From positions 1 to 40,214 of the forward strand of contig JAIXOE010000046.1 in the NCBI GenBank assembly GCA_027486895.1: DNA of 40,214 nucleotides, in the 5' to 3' direction. This stretch comes from Sphingomonadales bacterium. Lineage in GTDB: Bacteria; Pseudomonadota; Alphaproteobacteria; Sphingomonadales; Sphingomonadaceae. Of the stretch, positions 1 through 8,474 are shown one piece after another (position 1 is the stretch's first letter; each line of letters begins with the position of its first letter). Made by a program: the position numbers and the translations under genes. The notes beneath the pieces are model-generated. The model worked only from the letters and a program-made list of their open reading frames with translations, did not search any database and was not told where the DNA came from.

Positions 1-192
1 CCATCGGGCAAGCTTACGTCGGTGCGTTTTGACAAGCAGATCGGCGTGACCGATAGCAACCAACCGCAGTCTGGACCGTTAAAAGATTGCATCTTGCAGG
101 CCGTGCGCGCTGCATCCCCCTATGACGGGCTTGACCCCGAATATCATGACGTCTGGAAAACCCATGCGCTTCGTTTGCGCGCCACGGGATAA
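1..192 (+). CDS. tolA: TolA C-terminal domain, 5'-truncated by the window edge
   Basis: An open frame runs in from the left edge and stops with TAA at 190-192, giving the last 63 residues of a protein. They contain the TolA/TonB C-terminal pattern in which a Cys-containing helix (KDCILQAVRAASPYDGL) is followed by a Trp and a final beta strand (HALRLRA). In the Tol-Pal system, TolA is the inner-membrane protein that spans the periplasm and contacts TolB, Pal and porins. The stop lies 13 nt before the tolB start, as expected for the tolQRAB-pal operon. The TolA call rests on this order plus the residue pattern. A TonB-family protein is the alternative. Confidence 0.75.
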   Translation, partial: PSGKLTSVRFDKQIGVTDSNQPQSGPLKDCILQAVRAASPYDGLDPEYHDVWKTHALRLRATG

Positions 193-205
193 AGGAATGA
201 ACCAT

Positions 206-1567
206 ATGACCTCCTTCTCATTTTACCGGAAGCTCGCTTCTCTCTTGCTTCTGATTGTCGGCGGTCAAAGCGTGATGGCGCAAACGCCCCCACCGGTCCC
301 TGCCACAGATGAGCCTGAGCTGGTCGAATTCGACACATCCAAGACGCGTTCCATTGCGGTGCCCGCTTTGGTCGCCCCTGCCCCTGCCGATACGCCGGCC
401 GGGAACAGTGCAGCGCTTGGCCGTCAAATCGCTGAGGTCATCTCGTCCGACTTGCGCGCTTCGGGTGTGTTTGAAACGCAAGGCCCCAATGGCTTGCGTG
501 CCATCACGCTGCCAGAAGTCACTGCGCCGCAATTTGATTATTGGAAGGGCCGCACCGTCGAACAACTCGTTCAGGGCTTCGTCCGTGTTGGCGGCGACGG
601 CAATCTGACGGTTGGTTGCTATTTGTATGACGTCGGCTTCGGCAATGAAACGACGCGGCTTGGGTTCAACGTGCCCCCGCGCGAATGGCGGCGGGCCGCG
701 CATAAGTGCGCCGATGCGATCTATTCGAAGCTGACGGGTGAGCTGCCCTTCTTTGACAGCCGCATTGCTTACATTGCCGAGACTGGCCCCAAGGGCAAAC
801 GCGTCAAGCGGCTGGCGATTATGGACTCGGATGGCGCAAACCACCGCTTCATTACCAATGGCCAGTCGACCGCGCTCACGCCGCGTTTCTCGCCAAACTA
901 TAAATCGATCCTATATCTGTCCTATGTCGACGGCAATCCGCGCATTTACGTCTATGACATCGACGCCGGGCGTCAGCGGTTGATTACGCAATCGCGCAAC
1001 CCGACCTTTGCCCCGCGCTGGTCCCCCGACGGGCAGACCATTTTATATTCCATGGCGGTTGCCGGTAACACTGACATCTACAAGATTTCGGCAAGCGGTA
1101 GCGGCACGCCCGTCAAGCTGACCACATCACCCAGCATTGACGTTGGCGGAAGCTTCTCACCCGATGGCCGGCAAGTCGTTTTCGAAAGCGACCGGTCGGG
1201 TAGCCAGCAGATCTATGTGATGAACGCAGATGGGTCCAACCAACGGCGGATAAGCTTTGGTTCGGGGCGTTACGCGACCCCCGAGTGGAGCCCGCGCGCT
1301 GACCTCATTGCCTATACCCGCATTGCTGGCGACTTCCGCGTTGGCACGATGCGTCCCGATGGTTCAGGCGAGCGGCTGTTGACTGACAGCTGGCAGGACG
1401 AAGCTCCAACCTGGGCGCCAAACGGGCGAGTCATCCAGTTTTTCCGAACCGCCAAGGGCAGCGGCAAGACCAGCATCTGGCAAGTCGACCTGACCGGTTC
1501 AAACGAACGGCAGTTGCCAACGCCGGTCGACGGATCAGATCCCGCATGGGGACCTGTATTGCCGTGA
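206..1567 (+). CDS. tolB: Tol-Pal system periplasmic beta-propeller TolB
   Basis: This 453-residue protein begins with a signal peptide (hydrophobic core LLLLIVGG, cleavage after VMAQ). An N-terminal TolB domain with an Rx2G..FE segment follows, then repeated PD40 propeller blades of the form SPDGRQVVFESDRSGSQQIY and NADGSNQRRI. TolB is the soluble periplasmic partner of Pal and TolA and helps outer-membrane constriction during division. I chose the ATG at 206 because AAGGA at 192-196 is correctly spaced for it and too close to the in-frame ATG at 197. The gene sits directly between tolA and pal. Length and domain order are normal for the family. Confidence 0.95.
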   Translation: MTSFSFYRKLASLLLLIVGGQSVMAQTPPPVPATDEPELVEFDTSKTRSIAVPALVAPAPADTPAGNSAALGRQIAEVISSDLRASGVFETQGPNGLRAITLPEVTAPQFDYWKGRTVEQLVQGFVRVGGDGNLTVGCYLYDVGFGNETTRLGFNVPPREWRRAAHKCADAIYSKLTGELPFFDSRIAYIAETGPKGKRVKRLAIMDSDGANHRFITNGQSTALTPRFSPNYKSILYLSYVDGNPRIYVYDIDAGRQRLITQSRNPTFAPRWSPDGQTILYSMAVAGNTDIYKISASGSGTPVKLTTSPSIDVGGSFSPDGRQVVFESDRSGSQQIYVMNADGSNQRRISFGSGRYATPEWSPRADLIAYTRIAGDFRVGTMRPDGSGERLLTDSWQDEAPTWAPNGRVIQFFRTAKGSGKTSIWQVDLTGSNERQLPTPVDGSDPAWGPVLP

Positions 1568-1636
1568 GTGCGTTTAAATCACATTTCTGATATAATTTCC
1601 GCGAAGCCAATGCGGGGCAAGTCGAAGGAGAAGACC

Positions 1637-2167
1637 ATGAAGACGAACAGTATCAAGATGGCCGCCATATTGCTGGCATCGACCGCGCTCGTTGCAGGCT
1701 GCGGCAAGAAAAAGGTCGATGTGTTGCCGCCAGCAGCAGACGGCACCGATTATGGCCAGACCCAGACCGACCCGAATGCCGGTGCAGGTCAGATCGTACC
1801 CGGTAGCCAGGAAGACTTCCTTCAGCAGGTCGGGCAATTTGGCGACCGCATCTTGTTTGACACCGACCGCTACAATGTGGATGCCGAAGATCAGGCAACC
1901 TTGCAGCGTCAGGCGCAATGGCTCGCCCGCTATCCCAACGCCCGCATCACTGTTGAAGGTCATGCCGACGAGCGCGGAACGCGCGACTACAACCTCGCGC
2001 TCGGCGAACGCCGCGCCAATTCTGCGAAAAACTATCTGACCTCAGTCGGTGTCGACGCAAGCCGCATCGAGACCGTAAGCTATGGCAAGGAACGCCCATC
2101 GGCTTTGGGTTCGGACGAACAGGCCTGGGCGCAAAATCGCCGTGCGGTAACGGTTACTGTCCAGTAA
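1637..2167 (+). CDS. pal: Peptidoglycan-associated lipoprotein Pal
   Basis: This 176-residue lipoprotein has a signal sequence ending in the lipobox LVAGC (Cys at residue 24). A low-complexity linker follows, then an OmpA-like peptidoglycan-binding domain with ILFDTDRYNVD, TVEGHADERGTRDYN and the closing QNRRAVTV motif. Pal anchors the outer membrane to peptidoglycan and is recycled by TolB/TolA. GAAGGAG at 1624-1630 is well spaced for the ATG at 1637. The 69-nt stretch from tolB to this ATG is open in the same frame but shows no Pal-like content. The gene is cotranscribed with tolB by position, and a strong hairpin follows its stop. Confidence 0.95.
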   Translation: MKTNSIKMAAILLASTALVAGCGKKKVDVLPPAADGTDYGQTQTDPNAGAGQIVPGSQEDFLQQVGQFGDRILFDTDRYNVDAEDQATLQRQAQWLARYPNARITVEGHADERGTRDYNLALGERRANSAKNYLTSVGVDASRIETVSYGKERPSALGSDEQAWAQNRRAVTVTVQ

Positions 2168-2176
2168 ATACCAACG

Positions 2177-2203
2177 CCTCCCTATCGCCTTGCGATGGGG
2201 AGG
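2177..2203 (+). terminator. Hairpin after pal, probable end of the tol-pal operon
   Basis: The arms CCTCCC-T-ATCGC and GCGAT-G-GGGAGG pair around a CTT loop, making a 12-bp stem with one T-G wobble, 9 nt after the pal stop. No clear T run follows, so it is either a weak intrinsic terminator or an mRNA 3'-end stabiliser. Confidence 0.55.
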
Positions 2204-2301
2204 ATAGTTTCATCGAAGCGCATCGCTCGTTTACATCGCTTTTCTTGACAAGGCTTTTCACTATCGCACATGTTGTGTGAAATTTTGGGGGCCGCAATTC
2301 A

Positions 2302-3390
2302 ATGAACGACGACGTATCTCAGCGGCATAGCGCATTCCGTTTCCATGGCAGTTGGCAGGAATTTGCCCGCATCGCGTTTCCCAACCTGCTGCTGACGATT
2401 GTCACGCTGGGGATTTACCGGTTTTGGGCAACCACGCGCGAACGCGAATATCTGTGGAGCAAGACCGACTTCATTGACGAACGTCTGGAATGGACGGGCA
2501 AAGGCATGGAGCTGTTTATCGGTTTCATTATGGTTTTCCTGCTGATCGGCCTGCCCTTCATCGTCATTCAGCTGATATCGCAGGGCCTGATCTTCCGCGG
2601 CGAGACAATAATTGCTGCAGTCGTGACGCTGATGATGTTCCTGCTGCTGTTTTACCTGACGGGCGTCGCATATTTCCGTGCGCTCCGGTATCGGCTGAGC
2701 CGGACATATTGGCGCGGCATCAGAGGCGGCAGCGACGATCCCGGCTTTCAATATGGCCTCGCTTATATGTGGAAAAGCGTAGTGGGTTGGCTCCCTATTT
2801 TCCTGCTCGTGCCATGGTCGATGATTTCGCTTTGGAATGATCGCTGGAATGCCATGAGCTTCGGGCCGCATCGCTTTTCAGCAACGGCCGAGTGGAAGCC
2901 GCTGATGAAGCGCTATCTTTTGTTCTATCTCGTACCATTTCTGGTCTTCGTCGGCGGAATAGTTTTTGGCATCAGCATGGCGGCATCGGGTGGGGCACCC
3001 AACGCACTTGGCAGCACAGGCATTGCGATTGGCGCGATATTGGCCATCATCGCCGTCCTCTCATTGTACATCGTGCTGCCGCTGGCGGCGCTTGCGTTTT
3101 ACAGCAAATATTTCCGCCTCGCGGTAGGCGGCTTGCGTCTACAAAATCTGGAATTTGACTTCCGCGCGCGGGCACCAGACTGGATCCTGTTCTTTCTTGC
3201 GAACATGGCGATCATCGTGTGCACATTGGGCATTGGTTATATCTTCATGCCGTACCGCAACTGGAAATTCTTCATCGACCATATGGAAGCCTATGGCGAG
3301 ATCAATGTCGATGAGCTTACCCAGTCGGAAACCGTGGTTGCAAAGCATGGCGAAGGCTTGCTCGACGCATTTGATGTGGGAGCAATTTAA
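2302..3390 (+). CDS. DUF898 (YjgN-like) polytopic membrane protein
   Basis: This 362-residue membrane protein carries the DUF898/YjgN N-terminal signature: FHGSWQEFARIAFPNLLLTIVTLGIYRFWATTREREYLW. Related lines recur later (ILFFLANMAIIVCTLGIGYIFMPYRNWKFF), showing the duplicated architecture of the family. About six to eight hydrophobic segments can be seen. The function is unknown. The next gene starts 3 nt after the stop and encodes a membrane-anchored M48 metallopeptidase, a common pairing for this family. The two therefore probably act together in envelope protein quality control or maturation (inference from context). Confidence 0.85.
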   Translation: MNDDVSQRHSAFRFHGSWQEFARIAFPNLLLTIVTLGIYRFWATTREREYLWSKTDFIDERLEWTGKGMELFIGFIMVFLLIGLPFIVIQLISQGLIFRGETIIAAVVTLMMFLLLFYLTGVAYFRALRYRLSRTYWRGIRGGSDDPGFQYGLAYMWKSVVGWLPIFLLVPWSMISLWNDRWNAMSFGPHRFSATAEWKPLMKRYLLFYLVPFLVFVGGIVFGISMAASGGAPNALGSTGIAIGAILAIIAVLSLYIVLPLAALAFYSKYFRLAVGGLRLQNLEFDFRARAPDWILFFLANMAIIVCTLGIGYIFMPYRNWKFFIDHMEAYGEINVDELTQSETVVAKHGEGLLDAFDVGAI

Positions 3391-3393
3391 CCG

Positions 3394-4482
3394 ATGTCTG
3401 CCTTTTTTGACGCGTGGCACTACGACGGCAAAAGTGCCGTGCGCCGCAAGGTCGAAGTGCAGATCATTGGTCCGCAATTCTTCTTGCTTGAAACCGAACG
3501 GCGGCATGGCCCGTTCGCCTTTTCCGATATCGAATATGTCACGCACAAGGATGATGCCGACGTCTACGGACTGAAAGAGATGGACGGATGGCGGTTAATG
3601 CTTTCCGGTCCAGTGCCGACGGATCTCAATGCCATGCTGCCTGCGCGGCGTAATTATGGCGGCTGGGTCGACAGGCTTGGCTTTGGCAAGGCCGCAGTTG
3701 CTTTCACCTTGGTCAGCGCAGCAGCGGTCGCGGTCGTTCTTTTGAGCCCGCAATGGCTGGCGCCGCTTATCCCCGACAGCATTGATGAAAAGCTGGGCGA
3801 TGCACTTGTCGGTGATTTTGGCGGCCGGTTCTGCAGCACACCTGCGGGAGACGCAGCGTTGAAAAAGCTGGTCGCGTCGCTTGACGCCAATCCAGCTGAC
3901 TTGCAGGTGGAGGTCGCAAAAATTGACATGATAAATGCCGTGGCTCTGCCCGGAGGTAATGTCATTTTGTTCGACGGCCTAGTCAAACAGGCGCGATCGC
4001 CTGACGAGGTTGCTGGCGTATTGGCGCATGAAATCGGCCATGTGCGTGAAAAGCATGTCATGCAGGCGTTGCTTCGGCAAATGGGCCTTGCGGTCGTCTT
4101 GGGCGGCATTGATGGCAATAGCGGGGCGCTGGTCAATAACATGCTGGCTATGAGCTACAGCCGCGAGTCCGAAGCCGAAGCAGATGCCCATTCGATGAAG
4201 GCGCTTGGTGGAGCCAATATCTCACCCATCGGCACCGCGTCATTCTTTGACAGGCTTTCTGAAATGGATGGCAGCGCAGGCTCCAGCAAATCGGAGACCG
4301 GTATAACCGGATATATGTCGAGCCACCCGCTGTCGCGGTCACGCAAAGAGGCGTTTGAGAAGAGCATCGTCAAAGGCAAAAACTACAAACCAGCCCTAAC
4401 ACAGGCCGAGTGGACTGAGTTAAAAACGATGTGCACGCAGGATCGCAAAGCGAAATCTGGCTTCGGCTTTGATTTTAACTGA
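3394..4482 (+). CDS. Membrane-anchored M48-family zinc metallopeptidase
   Basis: This is a 362-residue protein. Residues 1-95 form a soluble N-terminal region without a signal peptide. One membrane helix lies near 99-118 (AVAFTLVSAAAVAVVLL). A periplasmic M48 peptidase domain follows, with the zinc motif HEIGH at 212-216 and the third ligand in the downstream SYSRESEAEADAHSM segment (E of EAEAD). The layout resembles BepA/YcaL/LoiP-type envelope proteases that process or degrade misassembled outer-membrane proteins. The start is 3 nt after the DUF898 stop, so the two are likely translationally coupled. The substrate is unknown. Confidence 0.88.
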   Translation: MSAFFDAWHYDGKSAVRRKVEVQIIGPQFFLLETERRHGPFAFSDIEYVTHKDDADVYGLKEMDGWRLMLSGPVPTDLNAMLPARRNYGGWVDRLGFGKAAVAFTLVSAAAVAVVLLSPQWLAPLIPDSIDEKLGDALVGDFGGRFCSTPAGDAALKKLVASLDANPADLQVEVAKIDMINAVALPGGNVILFDGLVKQARSPDEVAGVLAHEIGHVREKHVMQALLRQMGLAVVLGGIDGNSGALVNNMLAMSYSRESEAEADAHSMKALGGANISPIGTASFFDRLSEMDGSAGSSKSETGITGYMSSHPLSRSRKEAFEKSIVKGKNYKPALTQAEWTELKTMCTQDRKAKSGFGFDFN

Positions 4483-4508
4483 GTGATTGTCTAAGCTCCC
4501 ATGACCCA

Positions 4509-4575
4509 CCGTAGCCCTGAGCCTGTCGAAGGGCGCTTGCCGGCTAGGCGCGCTTCGACAGGCTCAGCACTACGG
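4509..4575 (+). repeat. REP-like palindromic repeat
   Basis: Two nearly perfect inverted arms of about 26 nt begin CCGTAG and contain CTGAGCCTGTCGAAG, the second as its reverse complement. They flank a short spacer (ttgccggctag). This type of dispersed palindrome is common between genes in sphingomonad and other proteobacterial genomes. It lies between the M48 gene and the DUF6356 gene and can form a long stem-loop, possibly acting as an mRNA 3' end. Confidence 0.85.
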
Positions 4576-4598
4576 TATCTTTTGAAGGAAAGGCTCAT

Positions 4599-4853
4599 AT
4601 GTTCAACCGCCTCTTTGTCGAACACCCCAAAAGCGTCGATGAAAATTATGTCGAACATTTTGGCGTCGCCAGCCGCTTTGGCTTTGCGATGATCTGGGGC
4701 GGCTTAAAGGCGCTGGTTCATGCGTTCGTTCCCGGTCTCTGCATCACGTCCGGCAGCGACACCGTAAAGCGGTTGAACCACATCATGGTCGAACAGCGCC
4801 GCGCCAAGGGTCAGGATGTTACGCAAATGCTGACCGTTGATTGGGTCATCTGA
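4599..4853 (+). CDS. DUF6356 family small protein
   Basis: An 84-residue protein with the sphingomonad-type DUF6356 pattern: MFNRLFVEHPKSVDENYVEH at the N-terminus, then FGFAMIWGGLKALVHAFVPGLC, then a polar C-terminal helix. The central stretch is moderately hydrophobic, suggesting membrane contact. No function is established for this family as far as I know. GAAGGAAAGG at 4583-4592 is a good ribosome binding site. Its end nearly abuts the alpha/beta hydrolase gene, suggesting cotranscription. Confidence 0.8.
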   Translation: MFNRLFVEHPKSVDENYVEHFGVASRFGFAMIWGGLKALVHAFVPGLCITSGSDTVKRLNHIMVEQRRAKGQDVTQMLTVDWVI

Positions 4854-4870
4854 CCCTGCCAGACCCAGTT

Positions 4871-5608
4871 TTGACTGAGACACCTCCACATTTCGCCATT
4901 CGCCATGACGGCATAAAGCTAGCCTATCGCCTGACCGAAGGGCGCGGCCCAACGCTTGTTTTCCTGCCGGGTTATATGTCCGATATGCAAGGTGGCAAGG
5001 CGACTGCGCTTTGCGCTTGGGCACAGGCTCAGGGTATCGGCATGCTCCGGCTGGACTATTCAGGTTGCGGCGAAAGCGATGGCGCGTTTGAGCATGGCAC
5101 TTTGGATATCTGGCGCGATGACGTTTTAACGGCCATTGCCCATGCACAGGTGGGGCCATTGATATTGGTTGGTTCATCCATGGGTGGGTGGCTCATGCTG
5201 CTCGTTGCAGAAGCACTTGGCGCACAGGTGACAGCGACGGTCGGCATTGCCGCAGCCCCCGATTTCACCGACTGGGATTTCAACGATACCGACCGCGCGA
5301 CGATGGTCGCCGACGGACGCATCGAGCGTCCCAGTGACTATGGCTATGACCCCATGGTCATCACCCGCGATTTTTGGCAATCGGGCCAGGATAATCTGAG
5401 GCTGAATGGCGAAATCGGCATCGACTGCCCGGTGCGCCTGATCCATGGGCAGCGCGATCCTGACGTGCCATGGGAGACTTCAATGAAGCTGGCTGCCCGG
5501 CTTCGTTCATCCGACGTGCAGACCATCTTGGTAAAGGACGGCGACCACCGGCTTTCGCGTGATGAGGACATTGCCTTGTTGATCGACACCGTAGCAAAGC
5601 TGGTCTGA
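4871..5608 (+). CDS. Alpha/beta hydrolase
   Basis: An alpha/beta-hydrolase-fold protein of about 245 residues. The oxyanion strand reads LVFLPGYMSDM, the nucleophile elbow is GSSMGG, and the acid and histidine probably lie in HGQRDPDVPW and KDGDHRLS. Such proteins are cytosolic esterases or acyl hydrolases, and the substrate cannot be told. The start is uncertain. No ATG is available, and in-frame TTG codons lie at 4841 (overlapping DUF6356 by 13 nt) and 4871. I chose 4871 because the residues before it are not hydrolase-like. Neither has a convincing Shine-Dalgarno sequence, so translation may be coupled to the upstream gene. Confidence 0.85.
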   Translation: MTETPPHFAIRHDGIKLAYRLTEGRGPTLVFLPGYMSDMQGGKATALCAWAQAQGIGMLRLDYSGCGESDGAFEHGTLDIWRDDVLTAIAHAQVGPLILVGSSMGGWLMLLVAEALGAQVTATVGIAAAPDFTDWDFNDTDRATMVADGRIERPSDYGYDPMVITRDFWQSGQDNLRLNGEIGIDCPVRLIHGQRDPDVPWETSMKLAARLRSSDVQTILVKDGDHRLSRDEDIALLIDTVAKLV

Positions 5609-5627
5609 CCTTATTTACGGAGCGCCC

Positions 5628-6410
5628 GTGCGAAACCTGTTATCCACTTTGCTGCTCGTCGCTGCCCCTGCTTCGGCGCAACCATTGCCGACGCTGAACG
5701 AAGTGCAGTTTGATGAATGCCTGAAGCTCGCTGGCACTGACCCTGCATCTGCTGTCACAGAGGCAAGCTTATGGGCGCAACAAGGGGGTGGTTATCTTGC
5801 GCGCGCCTGTCATGGCTATGCGCTTGCGACCGACTTTAAATTCGACCTTGCGATACCGATGCTGACTGAGGCTGCAAAATTAGCCGAGGAGAAGGGTGAT
5901 ACCCGCGCCGCACGTTTCTGGGCGCAGGCAGGCAATGCCGCGATCGCAGCGGACCAGCCAGACGCTGCGCTCGACGCCTTAAACAAGGCGCTGGCGTCGC
6001 AAAATCTGGAAAGTGCCGAGCGCGCCGATAGCGAAGTCGATCGTGCGCGCGCTTTGGTTGCGCTGGGAAGACCGGCAGATGCTGAAGCCGCGCTGACGAG
6101 CGCGCGGCAGTTATCTCCGGAAAATGGAACGGCATGGTTGTTATCGGCGACATTGGCGCGGCGGATGAACAAGCTGCCCGACGCCTTAACCTTTATCCAG
6201 ACGTCAGCGGCGCTTCTGCCGCGCGATGCAGCCGTCGCATTGGAGGCAGGCAATATCGCCGTCGCCGCGGGTGACGAGGGCGCTGCCCGCAAACAATGGG
6301 AGCAGACCATCGCTATCGCGCCCAACAGCCGTCAGGCAGCGACCGCGACGGCGCAACTGGCAGCATTGGCCGCCAGTGCACCGCCGTCTACCGAGCCTCA
6401 ATCAAGATAA
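5628..6410 (+). CDS. Secreted or periplasmic tetratricopeptide-repeat protein
   Basis: A 260-residue protein starting at GTG 5628, with CGGAG at 5618-5622 as its ribosome binding site. The N-terminus is a signal peptide (LLSTLLLVAAPASAQP). The rest is alpha-helical, Ala-rich and built of TPR-type helix pairs, for example NAAIAADQPDAALDALNKAL and AGNIAVAAGDEGAARKQWEQTIAIAPNSRQA. TPR proteins are scaffolds, and no partner can be named. Its 3' end overlaps the convergent SIMPL gene by 13 nt, so the two transcripts are antisense at their ends. Confidence 0.8.
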   Translation: MRNLLSTLLLVAAPASAQPLPTLNEVQFDECLKLAGTDPASAVTEASLWAQQGGGYLARACHGYALATDFKFDLAIPMLTEAAKLAEEKGDTRAARFWAQAGNAAIAADQPDAALDALNKALASQNLESAERADSEVDRARALVALGRPADAEAALTSARQLSPENGTAWLLSATLARRMNKLPDALTFIQTSAALLPRDAAVALEAGNIAVAAGDEGAARKQWEQTIAIAPNSRQAATATAQLAALAASAPPSTEPQSR

Positions 6411-7156
6411 TATTCGACCGTCGTGACAACGCGGACTTTCTTGTAAGGCGAGTCCGACACGCCCCAGCCGCCAGCACTGTCACCATCACGCGCGGTAACC
6501 TCAAAATAGCCCTGTGTTGCGGATTTGATGCTGCCCACATCCGTGCCGCTGTCTTGCGCAAATTGCTCAGCGGACTTGCGCGCGTCCCTGGTCGCCAGCG
6601 CAATCATCTCGGGCTTGATCGCGTTCAGCTTGGTGAAGGTGTAGGACATGCCTGACCCTTCTTCCAATTCGACGCCGCTTTTGACGAGGTCAAACTGACG
6701 TTTCACGGCAGCTTCGGCCTTTTTGATGTCGGTCGTACGCAGGCTAAGCCGCTGCTTGACGGTATAAGTCGGAATGCCGTTTTCATTATATTGCGACACA
6801 TTGGCGCCGGTGGGCTGCAACGCATCAGCATCAAAGCCTAGCGTATTGAAAAAGCTCCGGATCGCCTTGGTATCGCTGTCCACCTTCGACTGTGCCGACT
6901 GCAGGTCACCCGCCTTTGCCGAATAGGCGATCGTCCAAGTTGCAAGGTCAGCGGTGACATCGCGCTCGGCAAGGCCGCGCACTGTGACAGCGCGGTCCGC
7001 CTGCTTCATGCGCACCAGACCGTCACCCATGAGGTAACCGCCAACAACCAGACCCGCCGCCAGCAGGCCAGTTCCTGCCAACCATGCCCGCCCCTGATTT
7101 GCGGTGAGCCTGCCGAGCCAGCCGCGTTTGCCGTCATCCGAAATGTCATTATCCAT
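6398..7156 (-). CDS. SIMPL (DUF541) domain protein, membrane-anchored
   Basis: A 252-residue protein with one N-terminal membrane helix (AWLAGTGLLAAGLVVGGYLM) followed by a periplasmic SIMPL/DUF541 domain beginning AVTVRGLAERDVTADLATWTI. Family members include the oxidative-stress protein YggE and mammalian SIMPL, but the molecular role is poorly known. Starts at TTG 7162 and GTG 7159 are possible. ATG at 7156 is preferred although its Shine-Dalgarno (GGGAAA) is weak. The gene faces the TPR gene and diverges from gloA. Confidence 0.85.
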   Translation of the reverse strand: MDNDISDDGKRGWLGRLTANQGRAWLAGTGLLAAGLVVGGYLMGDGLVRMKQADRAVTVRGLAERDVTADLATWTIAYSAKAGDLQSAQSKVDSDTKAIRSFFNTLGFDADALQPTGANVSQYNENGIPTYTVKQRLSLRTTDIKKAEAAVKRQFDLVKSGVELEEGSGMSYTFTKLNAIKPEMIALATRDARKSAEQFAQDSGTDVGSIKSATQGYFEVTARDGDSAGGWGVSDSPYKKVRVVTTVEYYLD

Positions 7157-7305
7157 CACCAATTTCCCGAAAAATACAGTCCCGCAGCCCCTGTACGCCC
7201 CTTGCGCCTGTAGCTGTCAGGGTCCATTGTCTGCGCCAACCCACAGTGATGACGGTTACAGATGCCGCGATGAACTGTGCATTAATGTAGACGAACGGAG
7301 CCACT

Positions 7306-7746
7306 ATGCCGACCAAATATCTCCACACGATGATCCGGGTGACCGATCCGGACGCAACGGTTGCGTTCTTCAAGCTGATTGGTCTTGAAGAAGTCCGCCG
7401 TTTCGACAGCGAAGCCGGCCGCTTTACGCTCATTTTCCTCGCGGCACCCGGGCAGGACGGCGTGGCTGAGGTTGAACTGACGCATAATTGGCCGCCCGCC
7501 GATGGCAGCGCGCCCGAAGCCTATGATGGCGGACGAAATTTTGGCCATCTCGCGTACCGAGTCGATGATATTTACGCGACCTGTCAGACATTGATGGATG
7601 CAGGCATCACGATCAACCGGCCACCACGCGACGGTCATATGGCGTTTGTGCGTACCCCCGACGGCATTTCGATTGAGCTGCTACAAGAGGGGAATCTTCC
7701 ACCCGCAGAGCCATGGGTCAGCATGCCCAATATCGGGGCGTGGTAA
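7306..7746 (+). CDS. gloA: Lactoylglutathione lyase (glyoxalase I)
   Basis: A 146-residue glyoxalase I with the four metal ligands in place: His7 (YLHTMIRV), Glu57 (EVELTHNW), His81 (NFGHLAY) and Glu124 (ISIELLQ). It isomerises the hemithioacetal of methylglyoxal and glutathione to S-lactoylglutathione in the cytosol. The insert before the second half (NWPPADGSAPEAYDGG) is short, as in Ni-dependent bacterial enzymes. CGGAG is spaced for the ATG. The stop TAA overlaps the ATG of gloB, so the two enzymes of the pathway are translationally coupled. Confidence 0.93.
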   Translation: MPTKYLHTMIRVTDPDATVAFFKLIGLEEVRRFDSEAGRFTLIFLAAPGQDGVAEVELTHNWPPADGSAPEAYDGGRNFGHLAYRVDDIYATCQTLMDAGITINRPPRDGHMAFVRTPDGISIELLQEGNLPPAEPWVSMPNIGAW

Positions 7747-8471
7747 TGGCACTCGACATCGTCCGCATTCCGGTTCTGTCCGATAATTATGTCTGGCTGG
7801 TCCATGAACCGGTGAGCGGCGAGACGATGGTTGTCGACCCGGCCGTGGCGGCACCTGTGCTGGATGCGGCGCACGAACGCGGCTGGACGATAACGCAAAT
7901 ATGGAACACGCATTGGCACCCCGATCACACGGGCGGAAATGCGGAAATCAAGGCAGCGACCAGCTGCACGATCACTGGGCCAGCAGATGAAGCGGGCAGA
8001 ATTCCGACGCTTGATGTGCATGTTCGCGGCGGCGATACTGTCCGATTGGGTTCGGTGAAGGCAACGGTCATGGATGTGCCTGCGCATACCGCCGGGCACA
8101 TTGCCTATCATTTCGAAACCGAGCACGCAGCTTTTGTTGGCGACACATTGTTCGCGATGGGCTGTGGCCGCTTGTTCGAAGGAACCGCAGCGCAGATGTT
8201 CGACAATATGCGCAAGCTTGAGGCGTTGGGCGATGATACTGCGATATACTGTGCGCATGAATATACACTCAGCAACGCACGCTTTGCGGTGACGGTAGAG
8301 CCGGACAATGTCGCGCTTAAGCAGCGTATGTCTGATGTTGTCGCAGCGCGCGAACGCGGCGAGGCGACGGTACCAACGACGATTGCACTGGAGCGGGCGA
8401 CCAATCCGTTCATGCGGGCAACATCAGTCGATGAATTGGCGGCACGCAGGGCAGCCAAGGACGCTGCCTGA
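7746..8471 (+). CDS. gloB: Hydroxyacylglutathione hydrolase (glyoxalase II)
   Basis: A 241-residue metallo-beta-lactamase-fold enzyme. The di-metal motif THWHPDHTGG is at 55-64, the second-shell HTAGH segment follows, and FVGDTLFAMGCGRLFEG is the glyoxalase II signature. YCAHEYT supplies another ligand. It hydrolyses S-D-lactoylglutathione to lactate and glutathione, completing the pathway started by gloA. The ATG overlaps the gloA stop by 1 nt (TAATG). The C-terminal region that binds glutathione (ERATNPFMRA) is present, so the protein is full length. It ends 3 nt before the convergent dnaE2 stop. Confidence 0.94.
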   Translation: MALDIVRIPVLSDNYVWLVHEPVSGETMVVDPAVAAPVLDAAHERGWTITQIWNTHWHPDHTGGNAEIKAATSCTITGPADEAGRIPTLDVHVRGGDTVRLGSVKATVMDVPAHTAGHIAYHFETEHAAFVGDTLFAMGCGRLFEGTAAQMFDNMRKLEALGDDTAIYCAHEYTLSNARFAVTVEPDNVALKQRMSDVVAARERGEATVPTTIALERATNPFMRATSVDELAARRAAKDAA

Positions 8472-8474
8472 CCA

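Noticed and set aside
2299-2871. Long minus-strand frame opposite the DUF898 gene
   Set aside because: It is an antisense shadow; the plus-strand frame has clear DUF898 motifs and membrane segments.
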